Shown one piece after another: positions 46,534 through 56,140 of a stretch of 64,000 bases of DNA. Location: NCBI RefSeq assembly GCF_005080685.1, contig NZ_CP039371.1:4650001-4714000 (forward strand), written 5' to 3'. Position numbers and translations under genes: made by a program. The number at the start of each line of letters is the position of its first letter. Positions within the stretch are counted from its first letter, which is position 1. Origin of the DNA: Pseudomonas putida. GTDB lineage: Bacteria; Pseudomonadota; Gammaproteobacteria; Pseudomonadales; Pseudomonadaceae. Under the pieces are notes generated by a model, which saw nothing but the letters and a program-made list of their open reading frames with translations, was not told the DNA's origin and ran no database searches.

Positions 46534-46582
46534 TTGCTCACTCCTTGATCAAGCCGGACCACATTCAAGCCACCGCAGTGGC

Positions 46583-48274
46583 TCACCAGTTCAACTCTGC
46601 CTTGGCGCAACGCCCGCCTTCGCACCACTCAGCGCGGCTGGCCAGTCCCTGCACCAGGCTCAAGCCACGCCCACTGAGGCGCCGCTCGAAGGCCGGGCGC
46701 GCCTGCTGCGCAGCCACGTCGAAGCCTGCGCCGCTGTCGCGTACCTCAATAAGCAGACGCCCTCCCTCGGCTTGCGGTTCCACCCGCAGGTCGATTCGCA
46801 CGAAGCCATCCAGCTGCGCGGCCAAACGCCGGGCGCGCTCTTCGTAATACCTGGCAAAACCCTGCACGTCACGCTTGAGCCGCGAATCCAGGCCCAACAC
46901 GCCGTGCTCCAGGGCGTTGGTATACAACTCACTGAGTACGCTGTGCAAGGTGCCAGTATGCCGGCGCAAGGCGTGGATCTCCTGCAACAGTTGCACCAGA
47001 TACGGCACCGGGTTGAAACGGCGCAGGCTGTCGCCGCGCAATTCGAAACCCAGCGACCAGTCCAGCGGGCTGGAGCGCCCGCTGTCGGTGTAGAGGGTCG
47101 GCGCCGGCACCTGCTCGCCCTGGGTGAACATGCGGATGTCGCACAGGCTGATGTCATCGCGGGCGCGCCCACCAAAGCGCTGCAGGGCCTGCAACAGTTC
47201 GTCGAACAGCCGCGCGGGCTCGCGGTTGCCCGCCAGCACGGCGCGCAGGCGCTGTACACCGAACAGGCGCTCCTGTTCGTCGGCGGTATCCACCACGCCA
47301 TCGGACAACAGCAACAGGCGCTCCCCGGCGGCCATGGGCAACACCTCGGTGCTGTCGTCGAAGCGCTCTGCCGGCAGTATGCCCAGCGGCAAATGGCGCG
47401 AGCGCAATACCCCGAGCACCTCGCCCTGGTCAGACAGCCGGTAACCGTCCGGCATGCCGCCATTCCAGGCCTCCAGCGTACCGCGCTGGGGATTGAGGCT
47501 GAGCAGCACCGCGCAGCAGAACATGTCCACCGGCAGGATGCGCTTGAGCTTGGCGTTCATCTCGCGCAGGGTCTGCGCCAGGCCGTAGCCCTTGGCGGTC
47601 ATGCCGTAGAACACCTCGGCCAGGGGCATCGCACCGACCGCGGCGGGCAGGCCATGGCCGGTGAAATCGCCGAGCAGCACATGCATGTTGCCGGAGGGCG
47701 TGAACGCGGCCAGCAGCAGGTCGCCATTGAACAGCGCATAGGGCGATTGCAGGTAACGGATATTCGGCGAGCCCAGGCAACCGGAATGGGCGACCTTGTC
47801 GAACACCGCCTTGGCCACCCTTTGTTCGTTGAGCAGGTGGTGGTGGTGCCGGGCAATCTCGTCGCGCTGCTCGAGCACGGTGGCCTGCAACCGGCGCAAG
47901 CGGTTCATGGCGCGGATCTTGGCGCCGAGGATCACCGCACTGTAAGGCTTGGCCATGAAGTCGTCACCTCCGGCCTCCAGGCAGCGCACCAGGGCCTGCT
48001 CTTCGTTCAGCGAGGTCAGGAAAATGATCGGCACCAGCGCCTCGCCGGCCAGCGCCTTGATCCGCCGCGCGGCCTCGAAGCCGTCCATCACCGGCATCAG
48101 GGCGTCGAGCAGCACCAGCTGCGGACGCTTGTCGGCGAACAGCGCCACGGCCTGCTCGCCGTTTTCCGCCATGAGCACTTCATGCCCCTGGCGACGGACG
48201 ATCTGCGCCAGCAACAGGCGATCGGCGGCGCCATCCTCGGCCACCAGCACGGTCAACGCCTGCTCGGCGGACAT
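46583..48274 (-). CDS. hsbR: Response regulator with SpoIIE-type phosphatase and HATPase domains (HsbR)
   Basis: About 563 residues. A receiver domain with phospho-Asp in LVLLDALMPVMDG and Lys in FMAKPYSAV is followed by a PP2C/SpoIIE-like serine phosphatase domain (VLLGDFTGHGLPAAVGAM; LLLLSDGVVDTADE) and a C-terminal anti-sigma-type HATPase/kinase domain (LSELYTNALEHGVLG; DSGAGFD). It can therefore both phosphorylate and dephosphorylate HsbA. Start chosen at ATG 48274 (MSAEQALTV); a TTG at 48286 overlapping the hsbA stop is the alternative. Confidence 0.9.
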   Translation of the reverse strand: MSAEQALTVLVAEDGAADRLLLAQIVRRQGHEVLMAENGEQAVALFADKRPQLVLLDALMPVMDGFEAARRIKALAGEALVPIIFLTSLNEEQALVRCLEAGGDDFMAKPYSAVILGAKIRAMNRLRRLQATVLEQRDEIARHHHHLLNEQRVAKAVFDKVAHSGCLGSPNIRYLQSPYALFNGDLLLAAFTPSGNMHVLLGDFTGHGLPAAVGAMPLAEVFYGMTAKGYGLAQTLREMNAKLKRILPVDMFCCAVLLSLNPQRGTLEAWNGGMPDGYRLSDQGEVLGVLRSRHLPLGILPAERFDDSTEVLPMAAGERLLLLSDGVVDTADEQERLFGVQRLRAVLAGNREPARLFDELLQALQRFGGRARDDISLCDIRMFTQGEQVPAPTLYTDSGRSSPLDWSLGFELRGDSLRRFNPVPYLVQLLQEIHALRRHTGTLHSVLSELYTNALEHGVLGLDSRLKRDVQGFARYYEERARRLAAQLDGFVRIDLRVEPQAEGGRLLIEVRDSGAGFDVAAQQARPAFERRLSGRGLSLVQGLASRAEWCEGGRCAKAELNW

Positions 48275-48282
48275 CACGGCAC

Positions 48283-48588
48283 TCAACTGATATCGAACAG
48301 TTTGTCGAAATTGGAGATGGCCAGGATCTTGCGCACGTCCGAATTGGCGTGCACCACGCTCACTTCAGCGTCATCTCCGCCCATATGGTCGCGAAGCAAC
48401 AGCAACATGCCCAGCGCAGAGCTGTCGAGGTAGGTGGCGGCGCCCAGGTCCACGACCACGAAGTCGGGCTTGCGATTCTGGCGTTCGTAGGCGTCCCGAA
48501 ACTCCTGGTGGCGGCCAAAATCGAAGCGGCCCTTGATCCTGATCGTCAGCTTTTTCCCATCCTGCGAAAAATCGGTTTCGACGGCCAT
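48283..48588 (-). CDS. hsbA: Anti-anti-sigma factor (STAS domain), HsbA-like
   Basis: 101 residues from ATG 48588 (MAVETDFSQDGKK) with AAGGA nine bases upstream; the longer frame runs into a REP element and is not coding. The STAS fold has its phosphorylatable serine in TYLDSSALGMLLLL. In P. aeruginosa, HsbA binds the anti-sigma factor FlgM or a diguanylate cyclase depending on its phosphorylation, switching between motility and biofilm. Its stop lies nine bases before the hsbR start. Confidence 0.88.
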   Translation of the reverse strand: MAVETDFSQDGKKLTIRIKGRFDFGRHQEFRDAYERQNRKPDFVVVDLGAATYLDSSALGMLLLLRDHMGGDDAEVSVVHANSDVRKILAISNFDKLFDIS

Positions 48589-48676
48589 GCTAGCGATTCC
48601 TTCGATGATGGCGGATACCCGTCTTGAAGGTTTAGCAGGCACTGGCAGAGCTTGCAAACCGTTGCAGCGCAGGCGT

Positions 48677-48792
48677 TGTGGGAGCGGCCTCGTGTCGCGA
48701 AAGGGGCGCAAGGCGGCCCCAGGATGTCAGCGGTTCGACGTGAATTTTGGGGGCCGCTTTGCGGCCCTTTCGCGACACAAGGCCGCTCCCAC
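48677..48792. repeat. Inverted REP pair between fliJ and hsbA
   Basis: Arms TGTGGGAGCGGCCTCGTGTC and its near complement, same subtype as at 39086, with an inner GGGGCGCAAGGCGGCCCC hairpin. It may separate the fliE-fliJ transcript from the hsbA-hsbR-hptB genes. Confidence 0.8.
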
Positions 48793-48803
48793 CGGGTTCA
48801 GCT

Positions 48804-49256
48804 TCAGAACTGGCTTTGGCGTGGCAAACGCTGCGACAACTCGTCGAGCAACCGCTGCTCGCGCTTGTCTTCGGCGCGGCGGGCTTCGTCCAGGTAGCGT
48901 TGCACCAGCTTGCGCAGGCCTTCGACCCGGGCATGGGCCTTCTGCCAGGTGCCACGGGCATTATTGAGGTTGTTCTGGTGCCAGTGCAGGCTCTGGCGCT
49001 GCTGGGTCATGGCCGTTTCCAGCTGGCCGAGAAAGCGCTGATAGTTGAGCAGCCAACTACCATCGACGCCCTGCCCGCCACGGGTGATCCACTGCGCCTG
49101 GTAGCCTTCACGAAACGTTTCGAGCTCGGCCAGCTTGGCCTGCGACTGCGCCACCAGCTGCTGGAAATGCCCAAGGCGCTGGGCCGCCTTGCGCTCGGTC
49201 TCCTCGGCCATGTTCACCACCGGCGCCAGGCGCGCGGCACGGCTGGGCGTGGCCAT
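48804..49256 (-). CDS. fliJ: Flagellar export chaperone/adaptor FliJ
   Basis: 150-residue, almost wholly helical, charged protein with long coiled-coil segments (ETERKAAQRLGHFQQLVAQ; ARGTWQKAHARVEGLRKLV), as expected for the central stalk of the FliI ATPase ring. It lies six bases downstream of fliI. Confidence 0.92.
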   Translation of the reverse strand: MATPSRAARLAPVVNMAEETERKAAQRLGHFQQLVAQSQAKLAELETFREGYQAQWITRGGQGVDGSWLLNYQRFLGQLETAMTQQRQSLHWHQNNLNNARGTWQKAHARVEGLRKLVQRYLDEARRAEDKREQRLLDELSQRLPRQSQF

Positions 49257-49262
49257 GGCCTA

Positions 49263-50621
49263 TCAGTGCCCTGCCGGAGGCGTGAAGATCGCCCCCAGCT
49301 CGGCGCGGCACTGTTCCATGCCGGCGTGTTCGTCCAGGCCCTGGCGCAGGTAGTCGACCAGCTTGGACTGCAAGGCGATGGCCAGGTCGGTTTCCGGGTC
49401 GCCGCCGGCCACGTACGCGCCGACGCTGATCAGGTCGCGGCTCTGCGACAGCCGCGCCCACAGCTGCTTGAATTTCTGCGCCTGGCGCAGGTGATCGGCA
49501 TCGACCACCTGTGGCATGACCCGGCTGATCGACGCCTCGATATCGATGGCGGGGTAATGGCCTTCCTCGGCCAGCCGACGCGACAGCACGAAGTGGCCAT
49601 CGAGCACGCCGCGCGCCGAGTCGGCGATCGGGTCCTGCTGGTCGTCGCCTTCGGACAAGACCGTGTAGAAGGCGGTGATCGACCCACCCCCGGCCTCGCC
49701 GTTACCGGCGCGCTCGACCAGCTTGGGCAGCTTGGCGAACACCGACGGCGGATAACCGCGCGTGGCCGGGGGCTCGCCGATGGCCAGGGCGATTTCCCGC
49801 TGGGCCTGGGCGAAACGGGTCAGCGAGTCCATCAGCAGCAGGACGTTCTTGCCCTTGTCGCGGAAGTACTCGGCGATCCGCGTGCAGTACATGGCTGCGC
49901 GCAAGCGCATCAGCGGCGCGTCGTCGGCGGGCGAGGCGACCACCACCGAGCGCTTGAGCCCCTCTTCGCCGAGGATATGCTCGATGAACTCCTTCACCTC
50001 GCGACCCCGCTCGCCGATCAGGCCAACGACGATGATGTCCGCTTCGGTGAAGCGGGTCATCATGCCCAGAAGCACCGACTTGCCCACGCCAGTACCGGCG
50101 AACAGGCCCAGGCGCTGGCCACGCCCGACGGTGAGCAGGCCGTTGATGCTGCGAATGCCCACGTCCAGCGGCTGGCTGATCGGATCGCGGTTGAGCGGGT
50201 TGATCACCGGGCCATCCATCGGCACCCAGTCCTCGGCTTTCATCCCACCCTTGCCATCCAGGGCACGGCCGGCGCCGTCGAGCACCCGGCCGAGCATGCT
50301 CATGCCCATGGGCAGGCGGCCACTGTCGTCCAGCGGCACCACGCGCGCACCGGGCGCGATGCCGGCGATGCTGCCGACCGGCATGAGAAACACCTTGCTG
50401 CCGGCAAAGCCCATCACTTCGGCTTCGACCTGCACCGGGTGGTAGCTGTCGTCGTTGATCACCAGGCAACGCCCCCCCACTGCAGCGCGCAGGCCTTCAG
50501 CTTCGAGGGTGAGGCCGACCATGCGCAGCAGACGCCCTTCGACCACCGGCTGGGCCGGCAGCTTGACCGCCTCGGCATAGGTGCCCAGGCGCTTGGCGAA
50601 ACTGGTGCGGTCAAGGCGCAT
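49263..50621 (-). CDS. fliI: Flagellum-specific ATP synthase FliI
   Basis: 452-residue ATPase of the export apparatus, homologous to F1-beta. ATG 50621 ([15 protein letters not shown]) overlaps the fliH stop by 11 bp; upstream frame is fliH out of frame. Walker A is [14 protein letters not shown], Walker [15 protein letters not shown], and the type III ATPase landmark [16 protein letters not shown] is present. Confidence 0.96.
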   Translation of the reverse strand: MRLDRTSFAKRLGTYAEAVKLPAQPVVEGRLLRMVGLTLEAEGLRAAVGGRCLVINDDSYHPVQVEAEVMGFAGSKVFLMPVGSIAGIAPGARVVPLDDSGRLPMGMSMLGRVLDGAGRALDGKGGMKAEDWVPMDGPVINPLNRDPISQPLDVGIRSINGLLTVGRGQRLGLFAGTGVGKSVLLGMMTRFTEADIIVVGLIGERGREVKEFIEHILGEEGLKRSVVVASPADDAPLMRLRAAMYCTRIAEYFRDKGKNVLLLMDSLTRFAQAQREIALAIGEPPATRGYPPSVFAKLPKLVERAGNGEAGGGSITAFYTVLSEGDDQQDPIADSARGVLDGHFVLSRRLAEEGHYPAIDIEASISRVMPQVVDADHLRQAQKFKQLWARLSQSRDLISVGAYVAGGDPETDLAIALQSKLVDYLRQGLDEHAGMEQCRAELGAIFTPPAGH

Positions 50622-51381
50622 CGGCAGCGTCCAGATCGATGCGCATGTCCGGCTTCGCCGGATGCAGGGCCTGGTCGTGGAGTTGGTCGAACAGTTGCGC
50701 AATGACCTTCTCGATCCGCGTTTCCATGGTGGCGTCAATGCGGCTGTGCAACGTCTCGATGCGGCAGCCGCCTGGCAGCAGGGCATCGTCCTCGAGCAGC
50801 TTCCACTGCTCTTCGTGACGCTCGCGCAGGGCCTTGGCCAGCTCGAAGTCTTGCGGGTTCAGGTGGATGCGGATGTTCTCGGCGCCCATCGGCAGCAGTT
50901 TCAACGCCTCACGCAGCACCTGGGTGATCTGGCTGGAATCGCTGCGCAGCTCGCGACCGATGACCTGGCGGGCCATGTGCGCGACCAGGTGCACCAGGGT
51001 CTGCTCGATCTGCGTGTCCTGCTCGGCGATCGGCGCCAGCAGGTGGCCCATCAAGCGCTCGAGGCTGCCGAGCTTGGCGTTCAAGGCCTTCTCGGCTTCT
51101 TCGCGAACCTTGAGCTGGGTGCTGTGGAAGCCCTCACGCTCACCAGTGGCGAAGCCTTCGTTATAGGCTTCCTGGCGGATGGCTTCGAGTTCTTCGAGGG
51201 TCAGTGGCTGGACTTCCTCCAGAGGCACTTCCTCGATTTCTTCTTCGATGACCTCGGGTTCCGGCTCGGGTTCGGGCTCAGGCTCGGGTTCCGGGTCGAA
51301 GCTGGGCAGCGCCCAGACGTCGACGCCTTCGAGGTCGCCGGCGCGGATCAGGTCGCTGGGGTGGGATTCTTTCGTGGCCAT
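50611..51381 (-). CDS. fliH: Flagellar assembly protein FliH
   Basis: 256-residue regulator of FliI. An N-terminal region of seven Glu-Pro or Pro-Glu units (residues 30-43) followed by an acidic run ([14 protein letters not shown]) precedes the coiled-coil stalk, where [15 protein letters not shown] shows the GxxxG-like pattern of FliH. The C-terminal domain binds FliI. The EP repeat is coded by near-identical hexamers and is probably length-variable between strains. Confidence 0.93.
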   Translation of the reverse strand: MATKESHPSDLIRAGDLEGVDVWALPSFDPEPEPEPEPEPEPEVIEEEIEEVPLEEVQPLTLEELEAIRQEAYNEGFATGEREGFHSTQLKVREEAEKALNAKLGSLERLMGHLLAPIAEQDTQIEQTLVHLVAHMARQVIGRELRSDSSQITQVLREALKLLPMGAENIRIHLNPQDFELAKALRERHEEQWKLLEDDALLPGGCRIETLHSRIDATMETRIEKVIAQLFDQLHDQALHPAKPDMRIDLDAADAP

Positions 51382-51417
51382 GGTTTCAGTTACTCAACAA
51401 CTGCCGATGCAGCCTGT

Positions 51418-51500
51418 GTGGGAGCGGGCTTGCCCGCGAACACCGGCAAAGCCGGTGCCATTCACCGCGGTGCCTGCTTCGCGGGCGAGCCCGCTCCTAC
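51418..51500. repeat. REP pair between fliG and fliH
   Basis: GTGGGAGCGGGCTTGCCCGC at the left and its relative at the right (GCGGGCGAGCCCGCTCCTAC) enclose a CACCGGC/GCCGGTG hairpin. Lies inside the presumed fliEFGHIJ transcript. Confidence 0.75.
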
Positions 51501-51524
51501 AGGATTCAAGGCTGCCTGCGAAAA

Positions 51525-52544
51525 TCAGATCATTTCCTCGGCACCCTTGCCACCCAGCACGATCTCGCCGGCGTCGGCCATGCGGCGGGCAATGGTGAGG
51601 ATTTCCTTCTGCGCGGTCTCCACATCGCTGACGCGCACCGGGCCCTTGGCCTCGAGGTCGTCGCGCAGCAGCTCCGAGGCACGCTTGGACATGTTCTTGA
51701 AGATCTTGTCCTTGACCCGCTCGTCGGCGCCCTTGAGCGATACCACCAGCACGTCCGAGGACACCTCGCGCAGCAACGCCTGGATGCCACGATCGTCGAC
51801 GTCGGCCAGGTTGTTGAAGACGAACATCAAGTCTTCGATCTGCTCCGACAGGTCGTTGTCGATCTCGCGGATCGAATCCATCAGTGCACCTTCGACGGAG
51901 CTGTCGAGGAAGTTCATGATGTCGGCGGCGCGCTTGATGCCACCCAGGGTGGTGCGCGCGGCGTTGGAGTTGCCCGAGAACTGCTTCTCGAGGATCAGGT
52001 TCAGTTCCTTGAGCGCCGCAGGCTGCACGGTGTTGAGCGACGACACGCGCAGGATGATGTCCAGGCGCACCTTGTGGTCGAAATTGCTCAGTACTTCACC
52101 GGCCTGGTCGGGGTCGAGATAAGCGACCACGATGGCCTGGATCTGCGGGTGCTCGTAGCGGATCACGTCAGCCACGGCGCGCGGCTCCATCCACTTGAGG
52201 CTGTCCAGGCCGCTGGTGTTGCCGCCGAGCAGGATGCGGTCGATCAGGCCATTGGCCTTGTCCTCGCCCAGGGCCTGGTTGAGCATCTTGCGGATGTAGC
52301 CGTCGGAGCCCACGCCCAGGCTGGTCTGGTCGCCGACGATGTCGACGAACTCGCTCATCACCTGCTCGACCTGCTCGCGGTGCACGTTGCCCATTTGCGC
52401 CATGGCCACGCCGACCCGCTGCACCTCCTTGGGACCCATGTGGCGCAGCACCTGCGCAGCATCGGTCTCGCCCAGCGAGAGCAGCAGGATGGCCGCCTTG
52501 TCGACGCGGCTCAGCTTGGCGGTAACCGCTCGGTTGTCACTCAT
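51525..52544 (-). CDS. fliG: Flagellar motor switch protein FliG
   Basis: 339-residue C-ring protein linking FliF to FliM and the stators. The C-terminal torque domain is intact with its charged residues (LKGADERVKDKIFKNMSKR, and DDLEAKGPVRVSDVE). The middle EHPQ-type motif appears as RYEHPQIQAIVVAYL. The start overlaps the end of fliF by 8 bp. Confidence 0.96.
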   Translation of the reverse strand: MSDNRAVTAKLSRVDKAAILLLSLGETDAAQVLRHMGPKEVQRVGVAMAQMGNVHREQVEQVMSEFVDIVGDQTSLGVGSDGYIRKMLNQALGEDKANGLIDRILLGGNTSGLDSLKWMEPRAVADVIRYEHPQIQAIVVAYLDPDQAGEVLSNFDHKVRLDIILRVSSLNTVQPAALKELNLILEKQFSGNSNAARTTLGGIKRAADIMNFLDSSVEGALMDSIREIDNDLSEQIEDLMFVFNNLADVDDRGIQALLREVSSDVLVVSLKGADERVKDKIFKNMSKRASELLRDDLEAKGPVRVSDVETAQKEILTIARRMADAGEIVLGGKGAEEMI

Positions 52545-54315
52545 CGGCGTTGATCCACTCTTTCACGACCTGGGCCACGCGGCCCGGGTCTTCGGCCACG
52601 AGGCCCTTGATTGCGTTGAGCTGCGCCTCGTAACCCTCGCTTGGGCTCGGCAACAGAATGCTTGTCGGGCCACCCAGGCTGACGCGATCGTTGGCCAGTT
52701 CGCCATCCAGACCGATCATGCCGCCGCCCAGTTCCATGTCACTGTCCGTGGCAGCCTGCTTGCCGCCGCCAGTGATGTTGTTGAGCACCGGGCGCAACAC
52801 GCCGAACACCAGCACCAGGATGAACACCACGCCCAGCACTTGCTTGACGATGTCCCAGAACCAGGGCTGCGAGTAGAACGGAATGTCGGCCAGCTCTTCG
52901 CCGCGGTCGGCTGAGAACGGTACGTTGATCACCGTCACGCTGTCGCCACGGCTGGCGTCGAAGCCGACCGCGTCCTGCACCAGGCGGGTGAAGCGCGCCA
53001 AATCTTCGGCGCCCCAGGGGGTGCGGGTGGTCTCGCCGTTGGCATCGACCTTGGCCTGGTCGTCGACCACCACCGCCACCGACAGGCGGGTCAGGCGACC
53101 TTGCTGCTGGCGGGTGTGGCTGATCGAGCGGTCCAGCTCGAAGTTCTTGGTGGTCTGCACGCGCTTGTCGGCCGGGTATGGCGCCAGCATCGGCTGGCCG
53201 GTGGCCGGGTCCATGATCTGCTGGCCATTGGCGTCGACCAGGGGTTGGCCTGGTTGGATGGCACCTGCCGCCGGCGCGCCGGCAGTGGCGTTTTCAGGCG
53301 CGGAAGCACCTGCTGGCGGCTGGTTGCTCAGCGCGCCCGGCACGCCTTGCGGGCCCTGGCTGCTGGAACGTTGCTCGTTGACCGACTGCTCGCTGCGCAG
53401 CGCCGGCTGGTCCGGGTTGAACTGCTCGGAGGTCGATTCGACCGCGCTGAAGTCGAGGTCGGCGGACACTTCGGCCTTGTAGCGGTCGTTGCCCAGCACT
53501 GGCTGCAGGATGTTGTGCACACGCTGGGTGAGCATGCTTTCCATGCGCCGGCTGTAGTCGAACTGCTTGCCGGCCATGGTCAGGGCGTTGTCCTGCAACT
53601 GGTCGGAGAGCAGGTTGCCCTTCTGGTCGACCACGGTGACCTGGGACTTGTCCAGCTCCGGCACGCTGGTGGCCACCAGGTTGACGATGGCCATCACCTG
53701 GCCGGCGTCCAGGGCGCGGCCCGGGTACAGCTCGACCAGCACCGATGCGCTCGGCTTGCGCTCGTCACGCACGAACACCGAGCTCTTCGGGATCGCCAGG
53801 TGCACGCGCGCGGCCTTGACGTTGTTGAGGCTGGCCACGGTGCGCGCCAGCTCGCCTTCAAGGCCCCGACGGTAGCGGGTGGCTTCCATGAACTGGCTGG
53901 TGCCCAGGCCCTGGTCCTTGTCGAGGATCTCGAAGCCGACGTTGCCATCGCTGGGCGCCACGCCGGCAGCTGCGAGTTTCAGGCGCGCACGGGAGAGGTC
54001 GTCGGCCTTGACCAGCAGTGCGCCGGAATTGGGTTCCACGTTGTACGGAATGTCGGCCGCGGCCAGGGTGTCCATGACCTGCTTGGTGTCCATCCCCGCC
54101 AGGCTGCCGTACAGCGGCCGGTAGTCCGGCTGCTGCGACCAGAGCACCACGGCGAAGCCGATCGCCACGCTGGCGGCCAGGCCGACCAACAGGCCGATCT
54201 GACGCAGCATGGGCATCTGCGAGATGTTTTCCAGGAACGACATGCCGAACAGCGGCGGTTTCGACGCTGGTGGGCCGCTCTTGGCGGGGGCGTTATCGAC
54301 GACTGCTTCGGCCAT
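52537..54315 (-). CDS. fliF: Flagellar MS-ring protein FliF
   Basis: 592 residues with one membrane helix near the N-terminus (MLRQIGLLVGLAASVAIGFA), the periplasmic ring-building motifs, and a second helix near residue 465 (FWDIVKQVLGVVFILVLVFGVL). A low-complexity Ala/Pro/Gly/Gln segment lies at ~315-370. The C-terminal tail (NAIKGLVAEDPGRVAQVVKE) binds FliG. Starts 15 bp after the fliE stop. Confidence 0.96.
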   Translation of the reverse strand: MAEAVVDNAPAKSGPPASKPPLFGMSFLENISQMPMLRQIGLLVGLAASVAIGFAVVLWSQQPDYRPLYGSLAGMDTKQVMDTLAAADIPYNVEPNSGALLVKADDLSRARLKLAAAGVAPSDGNVGFEILDKDQGLGTSQFMEATRYRRGLEGELARTVASLNNVKAARVHLAIPKSSVFVRDERKPSASVLVELYPGRALDAGQVMAIVNLVATSVPELDKSQVTVVDQKGNLLSDQLQDNALTMAGKQFDYSRRMESMLTQRVHNILQPVLGNDRYKAEVSADLDFSAVESTSEQFNPDQPALRSEQSVNEQRSSSQGPQGVPGALSNQPPAGASAPENATAGAPAAGAIQPGQPLVDANGQQIMDPATGQPMLAPYPADKRVQTTKNFELDRSISHTRQQQGRLTRLSVAVVVDDQAKVDANGETTRTPWGAEDLARFTRLVQDAVGFDASRGDSVTVINVPFSADRGEELADIPFYSQPWFWDIVKQVLGVVFILVLVFGVLRPVLNNITGGGKQAATDSDMELGGGMIGLDGELANDRVSLGGPTSILLPSPSEGYEAQLNAIKGLVAEDPGRVAQVVKEWINADE

Positions 54316-54330
54316 GACTTACTTCCGTCC

Positions 54331-54663
54331 TCAAACCGGCATCTGCATGATGTCCTGGTACGCCTGGACCAGCTTGTTGCGCACCTGGGTCAATGCCTGC
54401 ATGGACACGCTGGCCTTCTGCGAAGCGATCATCACGTCGGTGAGGTCGACGCCGCTCTTGCCGATTTCAAAGGCGTTGGCCAGCTGGGACGAAGCTTGCT
54501 GGGTCGCGTCCACTTTACCAATCGCCTGGCCGAGCATGTCGGCGAAACTGCTCTGACCTTCCGCCAACTCGGGGGCGGCAGTGGTTTTGGGCAGCGACAT
54601 GGCGTCGGCCTGCATGGCCCGCATGTCCAGCATCAGACGATTGAATTCAACACCTTGGCTCAT
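54331..54663 (-). CDS. fliE: Flagellar hook-basal body protein FliE
   Basis: 110-residue rod-base protein from ATG 54663 ([18 protein letters not shown]). The C-terminal region [21 protein letters not shown] to [11 protein letters not shown] is the family signature. First gene of fliEFGHIJ, with a sigma54 promoter 61 bp upstream. Confidence 0.95.
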   Translation of the reverse strand: MSQGVEFNRLMLDMRAMQADAMSLPKTTAAPELAEGQSSFADMLGQAIGKVDATQQASSQLANAFEIGKSGVDLTDVMIASQKASVSMQALTQVRNKLVQAYQDIMQMPV

Positions 54664-54723
54664 GAACTTCTCTCTCCGGCGGCCGCATTTTTTTGACACG
54701 CATGCGGCGGATAGCCTGGAGCT

Positions 54724-54740
54724 AGCAACAAGAGTGCCAG
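54724..54740 (-). promoter_or_regulatory. Sigma54 promoter of fliEFGHIJ
   Basis: Minus-strand reading CTGGCACTCTTGTTGCT: a textbook TGGCAC-N5-TTGCT element between fleR and fliE. Confidence 0.92.
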
Positions 54741-54766
54741 CCCGCCGATTGATCGCTTAATTGGTT

Positions 54767-56140
54767 TTAGCCGTACAGGCTGGCTTCCACGTCCAGACCC
54801 GCGTCACGCATCTGCGCGAGCTTGTAGCGCAGGGTCCGCGGGCTGATGCCGAGGCGCTCGGCGGCTTCCTTGCGGCGGCCGCGCTCGGCGCGCAAGGTGT
54901 CGATGATCATCTGGAACTCGTGCCGGCGCATGTCGCCGCCGAGGTCGCCTTGCGCCTCCAGCGGCTCGACCGCAGCCTGTGGACTGGCGACCGGGCGACC
55001 TGCCGACAACGGAATGGCGCCTGCCAGACAGAAATCCGCCGCTTCGATGACACCGCCCTGCTGGAGGATCAAGGCGCGTTGCAAGGCGTTGTCCAGCTCA
55101 CGCACGTTGCCCGGCCAGGCATGGCCCTGCAGGCAGGCGCTGGCGCCTGCGGACAGGCGCACCGGCGCGTGCTTCATCTTGGCCACGTGGCGCGCCAGAA
55201 GGCGCTCGGCCAGCGGCAGAATATCGCCAGTGCGCTCGCGCAGCGGCTGCCAGGCCAAGGGGAACACCGACAGCCGATAGTACAGGTCTTCGCGGAAACG
55301 CCCGGCCGCCACTTCGCCGGCAAGGTCGCGGTTGGTGGTGGCCAGCACGCGGATGTCCAGCGGGATCGGCTTACGCCCACCTACCCGCTCGACCTCGCGC
55401 TCCTGCAATACACGCAGGAGCTTGGCCTGGAGGCCCAGGGGCATTTCGGAAATCTCGTCGAGCAGCAGCGTACCGCCCTCGGCCTGCTCGAACTTGCCCG
55501 CCTGGGCAGCAATGGCACCGGTAAAAGCGCCTTTTTCATGACCGAACAGGGTGGCCTCTAGCATGTTGTCGGGGATCGCCGCGCAGTTGATGGCGACGAA
55601 AGGCTGACTGGCCCGGGGCGACTGCTGATGAATGAAGCGCGCCAGCACTTCCTTGCCGGTGCCCGATTCGCCAGACACCAAGACGGTCGAGTCGCTGCGC
55701 GCCACGCGTGCGGCCAGTTCCAGCAACTGCCGGCTGGCCGGCTCGCAGGCCACCGGCCCCTCCTCTTCCGCCAGGCCAGCACCGCCGGCGTGGCGCTGCA
55801 CCAGGCTCAGCAGCGCCTTGGGCTCGAACGGCTTGACCAGGTAATCGACCGCGCCCTGGCGCATGGCCTCGACCGCACGCTCCACCGCCGCGTGGGCAGT
55901 CATCAACAGCACCGGCAATTGCGGCTGCAAGCGACGCAGTTGGGCCAGCAACTGATGGCCGTCCATACCGGGCATGTTCACGTCGCTGACCACCAGGCTG
56001 AAAGCCTCGGCCCGCACCGCCTGCAACGCCTCCTCGGCGCTGCCCACGGCCTGATAGGCGAAGCCGCCGATCTCCAGGGTGTCGCCCAGGGCCTGGCGCA
56101 GCACGCGGTCGTCCTCGACCAGCAGGACGTTGATCGCCAT
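54767..56140 (-). CDS. fleR: Sigma54-dependent response regulator FleR
   Basis: 457-residue NtrC-type activator, partner of FleS, needed for class III flagellar genes. Receiver domain with phospho-Asp in LVVSDVNMPGMDG; AAA+ domain with Walker [10 protein letters not shown] and the sigma54-contact loop KGAFTGA; C-terminal Fis-type HTH (RKEAAERLGISPRTLRYKL). ATG 56140 shares one base with the fleS stop and has GGAGG seven bases upstream. Confidence 0.95.
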   Translation of the reverse strand: MAINVLLVEDDRVLRQALGDTLEIGGFAYQAVGSAEEALQAVRAEAFSLVVSDVNMPGMDGHQLLAQLRRLQPQLPVLLMTAHAAVERAVEAMRQGAVDYLVKPFEPKALLSLVQRHAGGAGLAEEEGPVACEPASRQLLELAARVARSDSTVLVSGESGTGKEVLARFIHQQSPRASQPFVAINCAAIPDNMLEATLFGHEKGAFTGAIAAQAGKFEQAEGGTLLLDEISEMPLGLQAKLLRVLQEREVERVGGRKPIPLDIRVLATTNRDLAGEVAAGRFREDLYYRLSVFPLAWQPLRERTGDILPLAERLLARHVAKMKHAPVRLSAGASACLQGHAWPGNVRELDNALQRALILQQGGVIEAADFCLAGAIPLSAGRPVASPQAAVEPLEAQGDLGGDMRRHEFQMIIDTLRAERGRRKEAAERLGISPRTLRYKLAQMRDAGLDVEASLYG

